11,212 bases of DNA. Origin: Bacteroidales bacterium UBA4621. GTDB taxonomy: Bacteria; Bacteroidota; Bacteroidia; Bacteroidales; Paludibacteraceae. This document shows positions 1 through 5,568 of this stretch, piece after piece. The stretch spans positions 1 to 11,212 of the forward strand of contig DGIN01000071.1 in assembly GCA_002387325.1 (NCBI GenBank), in the 5' to 3' direction. The notes below the pieces were generated by a model. It made no database searches. It was not told where the DNA came from and was given only the letters and a program-made list of their open reading frames with translations. A program made the position numbers and the translations under genes. How positions within the stretch are numbered: position 1 is the stretch's first letter; each line of letters begins with the position of its first letter.

Positions 1-393
1 ATCACACGTATCCAGTGTGCGTTTGTCGATACCCCCGAGGTGGACGCTATCGTCGAGCATATCAGCAAGCAGCAACGCTATTTCGAGCCGTACCAGTTGC
101 CCGAATATGTCCCCGAGGGGCAGGAAGATGCCGTAGCACCGGGCAGCGTGGACCTCAAACGCCTCGACCCGATGTTTGCTGATGTCGCACGCTATGTCGT
201 TGCCAAGCAGGAGGGCTCCACCTCGCGTCTGCAACGCGCTTTCGAGATCGGCTACAACCGTGCGGGCAAACTGTCCGACCAACTCGAAGCAGCAGGTATC
301 GTCGGACCCAACAAAGGTCCAAAGGGACGCGATGTACTTATTCAGGATATGGATATGCTGGAACAGAAACTGCAAGAACTCGGAGCAAACTGA
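1..393 (+). CDS. ftsK: DNA translocase FtsK, C-terminal end (5' truncated by window)
   Basis: The frame is open from base 1 to a TGA at 391-393, giving the last 130 residues. It begins with the end of the RecA-like motor (IQCAFVDTPEV), then a linker, then the winged-helix gamma domain at about window residues 56-114 (DPMFADVARYVV, then GYNRAGKLSDQLEAAGIVGP). FtsK is a hexameric membrane-anchored pump that moves chromosome ends at the septum; the gamma domain reads polar KOPS sequences and activates XerCD at dif. The recognition helix shows GYNRAGK with a later Asp, where E. coli has Arg1300 and Glu1303; these are conservative changes from memory of the E. coli protein. The GTG at position 40 is internal, not a start. 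lolA follows on the same strand after 150 bp. Confidence 0.95.
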   Translation: MTRIQCAFVDTPEVDAIVEHISKQQRYFEPYQLPEYVPEGQEDAVAPGSVDLKRLDPMFADVARYVVAKQEGSTSRLQRAFEIGYNRAGKLSDQLEAAGIVGPNKGPKGRDVLIQDMDMLEQKLQELGAN

Positions 394-395
394 AA

Positions 396-446
396 CCTAT
401 AAGCCTAATCCGTCTTATTCGTCTTATTCGTCTTATTGGACTTATA
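396..446 (+). repeat. 9-bp-period tandem array downstream of ftsK
   Basis: Three perfect copies of cgtcttatt lie at 411-437, preceded by degenerate units (cctataagcctaat at 396-409) and followed by TATTGGAC at 434-441. The array starts just after the ftsK stop. A related array in the same gene-sense orientation lies at 5029-5074. Function is unknown. Confidence 0.75.
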
Positions 447-490
447 AAAAAAATAAAAACATTTTTGCCTTCTTCACCCTGTCAATCGTT

Positions 491-519
491 ATAGGATGGT
501 TATAGGATGCGCATAGGAT
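491..519 (+). repeat. Three ataggat heptamers at 11-bp spacing upstream of lolA
   Basis: The heptamer ataggat occurs at 491-497, 502-508 and 513-519, exactly 11 bp apart and so roughly on one face of the helix. The set ends 24 bp before the lolA ATG and 4 bp before a -7-like box. It could be a protein-binding site or simple slippage repeats; no regulator is identified. Confidence 0.6.
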
Positions 520-523
520 AGAT

Positions 524-531
524 TACTTTTG
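524..531 (+). promoter_or_regulatory. Possible Bacteroides-type -7 box upstream of lolA
   Basis: TACTTTTG fits the TAnnTTTG consensus of the Bacteroidota primary sigma factor. No convincing -33 TTTG is found 19-21 bp upstream. The implied transcript would start only a few bases before the ATG at 544. It may be chance in AT-rich sequence. Confidence 0.3.
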
Positions 532-543
532 AAAGATAAATAT

Positions 544-1152
544 ATGTTACAAAAACTGCATACATATTGTATTTTGTTGCTGCTTTGCAGCCCGGTATTT
601 GTGTCCGCCTCTACGCTGGAGGTCTTTCTTTCCAACCTCGAGCAACAGACTCTCCAATCGGATTTTACCATTACGGTCTCCGAGGAGGTGGCGCAACCGA
701 TGAACTACCCGGGCAGTATCACTATGCGCGGCAACCGTTTTCTGCTCTCTATGTTCGACACCGAAGCGGCATACGACGGCAACACCTTATATATATATAG
801 TGCCGCCACCGACGAACTGACCCTCTCCCACCCTACCGAGCAGGAACTATTGGAGGCGAATCCGTTCCTCTATGCCCAAGCGTTGGTCAAGGTATGCTCT
901 GTCTCCGAGCGTCCCGCCAAAGACCCCACGCAGACCATCATCACCCTCACGCCCAACGACCAAACCATCGGTATTCAGCGTTTTACATTGCGCCTTAAAC
1001 AAACTGGAAATAATACCTACCTTCCCCTGTCAATAGAAATCAAAGAGGGCAAACAACTCACCACCCTTACCCTCAAGCAACCCCGCTATATCACCACCCC
1101 CGTGTCGTTCCGTCTGGACTACCCCGACGCCTACCTCAACGACCTTAGATAA
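544..1152 (+). CDS. lolA: LolA-like outer-membrane lipoprotein carrier protein
   Basis: This is a 202-residue periplasmic carrier that would shuttle lipoproteins released from the inner membrane to the outer membrane. Residues 1-22 form a signal peptide (hydrophobic LLLLCSPVFVSA core, likely cut after Ala22). The mature part has the LolA fold pattern of alternating beta strands: an early helix (LEVFLSNLEQQ), strands around SITMRGNRFLLSM and TLYIYSAATDELTL, the helix NPFLYAQALVK, and late strands ending in FRLDYPDAYLNDLR. Length suits the family (about 200 residues). A TTG five codons upstream (529) is open, but the ATG at 544 gives the better signal peptide. The gene sits between ftsK and trxB on the same strand; the ftsK-lolA neighbourhood is, from memory, common in Bacteroidales. 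Family assignment is good; substrate range is inferred. Confidence 0.85.
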   Translation: MLQKLHTYCILLLLCSPVFVSASTLEVFLSNLEQQTLQSDFTITVSEEVAQPMNYPGSITMRGNRFLLSMFDTEAAYDGNTLYIYSAATDELTLSHPTEQELLEANPFLYAQALVKVCSVSERPAKDPTQTIITLTPNDQTIGIQRFTLRLKQTGNNTYLPLSIEIKEGKQLTTLTLKQPRYITTPVSFRLDYPDAYLNDLR

Positions 1153-1176
1153 TTTACAAACTTACAAATTTACAAA
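1153..1176 (+). repeat. 8-bp tandem repeat (3 copies) between lolA and trxB
   Basis: tttacaaa, cttacaaa and tttacaaa follow each other at 1153-1176, immediately after the lolA stop and 4 bp before the trxB ATG. It fills almost the whole 28-bp spacer and may affect translation start access for trxB. It has no recognised function. Confidence 0.7.
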
Positions 1177-1180
1177 TTCC

Positions 1181-2110
1181 ATGCATACCAAGTCTCTCAT
1201 CATCGGTTCCGGTCCTGCGGGCTATACCGCAGCCATCTATGCCTCGCGTGCCAATCTCTCCCCCGTACTTGTCGAAGGACCGCAAGTAGGCGGACAACTG
1301 ATGATCACCACCGAGGTGGAGAATTTCCCCGGTTACCCCAACGGCGTGGAACCGTTCCAAATGATGGACGATATGCGCCGTCAGGCAGAGCGGTTCGGCA
1401 CCCGCTTCGTACAGAGCATTGTTACCCGTGTCGATTTCTCCTGTTCCCCAAAGAAGGTGTATCTCGAGGACGGCACGGAATACGAAGCCGATACCGTCAT
1501 CATCGCCACAGGTGCCAGTGCCAAGTTCCTCGGCATACAGTCCGAGGAGGACTACAAAGGGCGCGGCGTTTCGGCGTGCGCTACGTGCGACGGCTTTTTC
1601 TACCGCAACAAGACCGTGGCTGTGGTAGGCGGAGGCGACACCGCTTGCGAAGAGGCTTCATATCTGGCAGGGCTCTGCAAAAAAGTATATATGATTGTCC
1701 GCAAGCCCTATCTGCGTGCGTCCGAGATTATGCAACAGCGTGTGCTGAACAATCCAAAGATAGAGGTCTTGTTTGAGCACAACACTCTCCGCCTGACAGG
1801 CGAACCGAAAGTGCAAGGCGCAGACCTGGTCTATCGCAAAGGCGAACCCGACGAGCAGATTCACCATATCGACATCGACGGTTTCTTCCTCGCTATCGGA
1901 CATCGCCCGAACACCGGTCTTTTTGCCGATTGGCTCAACCGTGATGCCGAGGGCTACATCATCACGGACGGCGACAGCCCACGCACCAATATACCGGGCG
2001 TCTTTGCCGCAGGCGACTGTGCCGACCCGCACTACCGTCAGGCGATTGTTGCCGCAGGCAGCGGTTGCAAAGCCGCCATCGAAGCCGACCGCTACCTCAA
2101 ATCATTGTAA
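1181..2110 (+). CDS. trxB: Thioredoxin-disulfide reductase (TrxB)
   Basis: This 309-residue cytoplasmic flavoenzyme passes electrons from NADPH through FAD and a cysteine pair to thioredoxin. Visible motifs are the FAD-binding GSGPAG at residues 9-14, the redox CATC at 133-136, the NADPH-binding GGGDTA at 150-155 and the FAD-contacting GDC at 278-280. Length is typical of the low-molecular-weight bacterial type. The NADPH phosphate-binding motif reads VRKPYLRA (173-180) rather than the E. coli HRR form, but basic residues are kept, so NADPH use is still likely. The ATG at 1181 lies 28 bp after lolA, suggesting co-transcription with it. No intrinsic terminator was recognised after the TAA; a GC-rich hairpin repeat follows at once. 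Confidence 0.96.
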   Translation: MHTKSLIIGSGPAGYTAAIYASRANLSPVLVEGPQVGGQLMITTEVENFPGYPNGVEPFQMMDDMRRQAERFGTRFVQSIVTRVDFSCSPKKVYLEDGTEYEADTVIIATGASAKFLGIQSEEDYKGRGVSACATCDGFFYRNKTVAVVGGGDTACEEASYLAGLCKKVYMIVRKPYLRASEIMQQRVLNNPKIEVLFEHNTLRLTGEPKVQGADLVYRKGEPDEQIHHIDIDGFFLAIGHRPNTGLFADWLNRDAEGYIITDGDSPRTNIPGVFAAGDCADPHYRQAIVAAGSGCKAAIEADRYLKSL

Positions 2111-2120
2111 ACGATACTGC

Positions 2121-2146
2121 CGGGGACGCGGACGTCTCGCCCGCGG
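2121..2146 (-). repeat. GC-rich hairpin repeat, partial alpha copy (trxB-galK spacer)
   Basis: The first 14 bases (2121-2134) match, in inverse orientation, part of the alpha repeats at 8648-8669 and 11021-11042. Bases 2128-2144 form a 7-3-7 hairpin with a TCT loop and one A/C mismatch. The tatggagac text at 2148-2156 matches the reverse complement of bases flanking the beta repeat near 8817. There is no T-tract, so it is not a clear terminator. The rest of the spacer to 2255 is AT-rich with no consensus promoter found. Confidence 0.6.
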
Positions 2147-2255
2147 TTATGGAGACAATCCGCTTTTGCCTATTTTCTTCTATTTTTTCTTGGGCGCAAG
2201 CCCATAGGAAACAGAGAAACACACAAAATAATAACCATTAAACCCATTAAATCTT

Positions 2256-3437
2256 ATGCAACTATCTGAATTAAAGAAAGCATTTGAGCAAACCTACAAG
2301 CACGCCGCAACAGACATCTTCTTTGCACCGGGGCGTGTCAACCTTATCGGAGAACACACCGACTACAACGGCGGTTATGTTTTCCCCTGTGCACTGAGTT
2401 TCGGTACATTCCTGCTCATTGCCCCCAACAAAGACAACGTGCTGCGCTTCTGCTCGCTGAACATCATGGACGAGTGCGACAACTACCCTGTTACCGAAGT
2501 CCCGCTTGCCAATGTAACGACACCACTCGAAGCCAAACACTGGGTAAACTACCCGCTCGGCTGTATCGCACAATTCGCCAAACGCGGAGTGGCTATTCCG
2601 CAAGGCTATGACCTCCTGTTCTGGGGCAATGTACCTGCCGGTGCCGGATTGAGCAGCAGTGCCGCTATCGAGGTCGTTACCGCCTATGCGATGAATGATC
2701 TGCTCCATACCGGCTACGACCGCACCGAGATTGCCAAGATCGGACAACTCTCCGAGCATGAGTTCGCAGGCGTTAATTGCGGTATTATGGATCAGTTCGC
2801 TTCCGCACAAGGCAAAGCCGACTACGCTATTTTCCTCAACTGTGACACACTGCAGTTCGACCTTGTGCCTATCAAACTGGATGGTATCAAGGTGGTTATC
2901 ACCAATACCCATTCGCCGCACAAACTCGACTCGGGTGCCTACAATGCCCGCGTGGCACAATGTAAGACAGCGGTCGAGCAACTCAATACCGTGCGTCCAA
3001 TCAAGAACCTTGCCGAACTCACAATGGCAGAGTTCAAGGAAATAGAATCGGCTATCACCGACCCCGTGGCACACCGCCGTGCACGCCACGTGGTAGGCGA
3101 GGTGCAACGCACCAAAGATGCCGTAGAGGCACTGCGCCAAGGCGATATTGCCAAGTTCGGGCAACTGATGAACCAAAGCCATATATCGCTCCGTGATGAC
3201 TATGAGGTTACCGGTCTCGAACTCGATACATTAGCCGAGACGGCATGGACAATCAACGGCGTCATCGGCAGCCGTATGACAGGTGGCGGCTTCGGCGGCT
3301 GCACCGTATCGCTGGTAAAAGAGGAGGCTATCCCCACCTATATGGAAGTGGTAGGCAAGACCTACACCGACAAGACCGGTCTCACTGCTGACTTCTACAT
3401 CGCCCAAATAGGCGACGGCGTTCACCGCGTAGAATAA
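2256..3437 (+). CDS. galK: Galactokinase (GHMP kinase family)
   Basis: This 393-residue cytoplasmic enzyme phosphorylates alpha-D-galactose with ATP to galactose-1-phosphate, the first committed step of the Leloir pathway. The galactokinase signature GRVNLIGEHTDYNGG is at residues 26-40, the GHMP ATP-binding loop PAGAGLSSSAA at 127-137, the catalytic-base motif GIMDQFAS at 176-183 (Asp179) and the GGGFGG motif at 343-348. Length fits the family (about 380-395). The ATG at 2256 is preceded by an AT-rich leader without a Shine-Dalgarno, as usual in Bacteroidota. The usual partners (galactose permease, galM, galT) are not in the window; the gene stands alone after trxB and ends 27 bp before a strong terminator. 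No promoter consensus was found in the 145-bp upstream spacer. Confidence 0.97.
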   Translation: MQLSELKKAFEQTYKHAATDIFFAPGRVNLIGEHTDYNGGYVFPCALSFGTFLLIAPNKDNVLRFCSLNIMDECDNYPVTEVPLANVTTPLEAKHWVNYPLGCIAQFAKRGVAIPQGYDLLFWGNVPAGAGLSSSAAIEVVTAYAMNDLLHTGYDRTEIAKIGQLSEHEFAGVNCGIMDQFASAQGKADYAIFLNCDTLQFDLVPIKLDGIKVVITNTHSPHKLDSGAYNARVAQCKTAVEQLNTVRPIKNLAELTMAEFKEIESAITDPVAHRRARHVVGEVQRTKDAVEALRQGDIAKFGQLMNQSHISLRDDYEVTGLELDTLAETAWTINGVIGSRMTGGGFGGCTVSLVKEEAIPTYMEVVGKTYTDKTGLTADFYIAQIGDGVHRVE

Positions 3438-3464
3438 ACAACATACAACCGTATAAATAGCAAG

Positions 3465-3500
3465 CGGCTGCCCTGCAAAATGCAGGCAGCCGTTTTTTTT
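3465..3500 (+). terminator. Rho-independent terminator of galK
   Basis: Bases 3465-3477 and 3481-3492 pair over 12 bp with a single bulged C and an AAA loop, followed by eight T (3493-3500). The T run is only on the plus strand, so it ends galK and not the convergent operon. No equally clear terminator is seen for the minus-strand operon in 3501-3576. Confidence 0.92.
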
Positions 3501-3576
3501 GTGGAGTATCGAGCCCCACAAGAAAAAACGACTGTATCGACACCTATCAACTATCCCGGCGGGACTGGCTGACAAT

Positions 3577-4518
3577 TTATAAATCTTGGACGAGACGCAC
3601 CGAGTAGCCGTAGTAACGAAGGTTGCTGGACTGCGGGTTGACGCTGTAGCCTGTGAAGTACAGGGTGTACGCGCTGTCGTTATTGTACATCATACTTGAC
3701 CAATAGAAGCCGCAAACTCGCACACTGAGCACGTTCTGACCGTAACGGTAGCCTGCAGCAGGGAGAAAGACTGCACCTGCATCTTCCATCTTCTGCCAAT
3801 CAGAGAGTGTGTAGGTATTGTCTGGCCAATGAGGATTATTGACATCGAAATTGCTATCGTGATAGGAATCACCTTCTTTGTCGACTAAACCTTTTTCCGT
3901 ACTCGGTGTGAAAGTAATACCGGCAGGAGCAGTCCAACCATCGGGCAGGATAATGATACCATTCACTCCATTCACAGAACCCAAACCAAAGAGTTTTGGC
4001 GCATTGGTTCGAGTATAGAACAAGTAGTACCACTCGTCCTTCGACAAAGTACGCCAAGCATTAGGAGTGTCCATACCTATAGTATTTGCCCCCCAATCCA
4101 CAAAAAAATCACCACTATAATCGGATTTGGACAGTGAGGTACTTATGCCCCACTTGGCACTGCCTGTACTACAACTCCAACCGAACAAGTCTATCCAACC
4201 GGTATAGGTGTCGGAGATATTGGAATTATCGCTACCGATATAGTCATACTGATTCTCGGCAAAACGCCATATCTTGGCACTTGCCTGATACTGCAAATTG
4301 CCGCGAGAGAAACACACCTGCTTGGTGGCAGATATGGAGAATGCACCCGAGAGGACATCGTCCGGCACAACCGATGTACTGAAAGTAAGGCTGTCCACCG
4401 AACTCAAAGTGAACTCCGTCTTTGCACCATCGACCCATACATTCAGTTTCACAACCTCTTGGGCATTCAGGGAAACAATTGCCAGCAAGGCAACTGCTAA
4501 TAATTTAATGGCTTTCAT
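3577..4518 (-). CDS. Secreted FISUMP-type (C-type-lectin-like fold) surface protein
   Basis: This is a 313-residue exported protein. Residues 1-19 are a signal peptide (cut before Gln20). A short beta module follows (VVKLNVWVDGAKTEF, then SVDSLTFS), which recurs in the upstream neighbour. Residues about 58-313 show the pattern of the heavily paralogous Bacteroidales/Fibrobacter family: CFSRGNLQYQAS, RFAENQYDYIG, GWIDLFGW, WRTLSKDEWYYLF, FLPAAGYRYG, GFYWSS and the closing YYGYSVRLV. This resembles the formylglycine-enzyme/C-type-lectin fold also used by variable proteins of diversity-generating retroelements. It carries no T9SS tail, so final location beyond the periplasm is unclear. It starts 25 bp after the upstream gene's stop and is the last gene of the putative operon. 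The ligand is unknown. Confidence 0.82.
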   Translation of the reverse strand: MKAIKLLAVALLAIVSLNAQEVVKLNVWVDGAKTEFTLSSVDSLTFSTSVVPDDVLSGAFSISATKQVCFSRGNLQYQASAKIWRFAENQYDYIGSDNSNISDTYTGWIDLFGWSCSTGSAKWGISTSLSKSDYSGDFFVDWGANTIGMDTPNAWRTLSKDEWYYLFYTRTNAPKLFGLGSVNGVNGIIILPDGWTAPAGITFTPSTEKGLVDKEGDSYHDSNFDVNNPHWPDNTYTLSDWQKMEDAGAVFLPAAGYRYGQNVLSVRVCGFYWSSMMYNNDSAYTLYFTGYSVNPQSSNLRYYGYSVRLVQDL

Positions 4519-4543
4519 ATTCGTGTTATTTCTGTGGGTTAGG

Positions 4544-5005
4544 CTATTGTTTGATGAAGCGAACTACCTGCGTACCTATTTGCAACAAATAGGTACCACC
4601 TGCCATATCGGACACATTGACCTCTGTTCCTTCCACCTGCTTAATCAGATGCCCTTGCATATCATATACACGCAGCGTTTGCCCCGAAGCACCGTCCACC
4701 ACAAGGATGTCCTGAGCAGGATTGGGATATACAGAGATAACGGTTGCATCTGTATCGGAAGCCGAAGTACCTGTTGACTCATTGAACACAATACGACGGA
4801 TATTAGCCACCGGCTCGGTAGCCAGCAGCGTTCCGGTATGGCTCCACAACTCAATATTACTGCCGTTAGGCACCAATTTGCCTATCATCGAAACAGAGTA
4901 AGCAGTCTCTGCTCCTGACATAGGCACAATCTTCAACTCTGTGGCGGCATAGGCGGATAAGCCCACGACACACAGCAAGAGGATTAGTAATTCTCGTTTC
5001 ATCAT
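4544..5005 (-). CDS. Mini-protein with T9SS type A sorting domain
   Basis: This is a 153-residue exported protein. Residues 1-20 are a signal peptide (LSAYA before Ala21). Residues 22-75 are a small beta module (ELKIVPMSGAETAYSV, ELWSHTGTLL, NIRRIVF). After a Ser/Thr/Asp linker, residues 91-153 form a Por secretion tail: SVYPNPAQD, then LRVYDMQGHLIKQ, then GGTYLLQIGTQVVRFIKQ. Such tails direct outer-membrane passage by the type IX secretion system and are then removed or used for anchoring. The cargo part is only about 70 residues, unusually small for T9SS. The start may be Met1 (5005) or Met2 (5002). The gene lies between the PVGD-tail protein and the FISUMP protein and shares its N-terminal module with the latter. 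Confidence 0.85.
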   Translation of the reverse strand: MMKRELLILLLCVVGLSAYAATELKIVPMSGAETAYSVSMIGKLVPNGSNIELWSHTGTLLATEPVANIRRIVFNESTGTSASDTDATVISVYPNPAQDILVVDGASGQTLRVYDMQGHLIKQVEGTEVNVSDMAGGTYLLQIGTQVVRFIKQ

Positions 5006-5028
5006 AAAATATTATTTGAGTTAAACAT

Positions 5029-5074
5029 ATGTCCAATAGGGCTAATTAGACTTATAGGGCTAACTATACTAATA
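5029..5074 (-). repeat. 9-bp-period degenerate tandem array upstream of the mini-T9SS gene
   Basis: On the plus strand atagggctaa occurs at 5036-5045 and 5054-5063, 18 bp apart, with related 9-mers between and after. Read in gene sense, cctataagtctaat and TATTGGAC match the array after ftsK (396-446). It lies between the stop of the gene ending at 5106 and the start at 5005. A poor -7-like TATGTTTA lies on the minus strand at 5022-5029. Confidence 0.65.
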
Positions 5075-5105
5075 ATATGCGGGGGCAGCCCTTACCGGGT
5101 GTTAC

Positions 5106-5546
5106 TCAACGTTGCGTCCTGCGCCGTGTCCGCACCGACACTGCATACACACCTGCCAGCAAGAGCATAAACAACACCGGTATATCGCCTACAGGTTGGA
5201 AGTTCGGTGTGGCAGGAGGTTCCTCTTCTCCGCCGATGGTAGGCGGTGCTTTGCGCGGACCGGATGACATTGCCACATCCAATCCCGCCAAATCGCCTGC
5301 AGCGAACGGGACGCTGTATTCATTGGTGAAGGCAGAAGGCATAGCGGCAAACCGGAATCCTGCCGTCTCATTATTACTATTCATCGGGACGGATGCACTA
5401 CTCATTGAGACAGAGACACAGTTATTCGGGGCAGAAGCACTATTTATCGGAGCAGAAGCACAAGGGGCATCATAGAACGGACTTTGCCCGAACACCGGCA
5501 ATCCGACAAACAGAGGCAGCAATATGATAGTGTATTGTATTTTCAT
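5106..5546 (-). CDS. Small exported protein with tripartite PVGD-TM-Arg C-terminal sorting-like signal
   Basis: This is a 146-residue protein of unknown function. Residues 1-20 are a signal peptide (VFGQ, cut near Gln21). Residues 29-56 contain four 7-residue imperfect repeats rich in Ser, Ala, Pro and Asn (CASAPIN, SASAPNN, CVSVSMS, SASVPMN). Then come a conserved-looking SSGPRK (94-99), an acidic Pro/Gly linker (GGEEEPPATP), PVGD at 118-121, a single hydrophobic helix (about 123-138) and an Arg-rich tail (RTRRRTQR). The last three parts copy the layout of exosortase-type sorting signals: short motif, membrane helix, basic end. The upstream in-frame extension overlaps the BspA gene; the ATG at 5546, 22 bp after the BspA stop, gives a clean signal peptide. 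It is probably co-transcribed with the BspA gene. No named family is claimed. Confidence 0.75.
   Translation of the reverse strand: MKIQYTIILLPLFVGLPVFGQSPFYDAPCASAPINSASAPNNCVSVSMSSASVPMNSNNETAGFRFAAMPSAFTNEYSVPFAAGDLAGLDVAMSSGPRKAPPTIGGEEEPPATPNFQPVGDIPVLFMLLLAGVYAVSVRTRRRTQR
5379..5462 (-). repeat. 21-bp imperfect coding tandem repeat (4 units)
   Basis: These bases encode residues 29-56 of the small PVGD-tail protein as four heptapeptides of SASxPxN type. The DNA units have diverged, so any expansion is not very recent. Confidence 0.65.
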
Positions 5547-5568
5547 TGTTGTAATCATTTGTCCGGTT

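Noticed and set aside
2191..2204. TGGGC-GCAA-GCCCA hairpin in the trxB-galK spacer
   Set aside because: Only 5 bp with a GNRA loop; the T run lies before it and not after it on the plus strand, so it is not supported as a terminator.
2271..3182. 303-codon minus-strand frame opposite galK
   Set aside because: galK is certain from its motifs; the antisense product has no family features and depends on codon bias of galK.
3501..3576. Possible terminator for the minus-strand operon
   Set aside because: Only short stems (4-5 bp) were seen, and the galK hairpin has its T run on the other strand.
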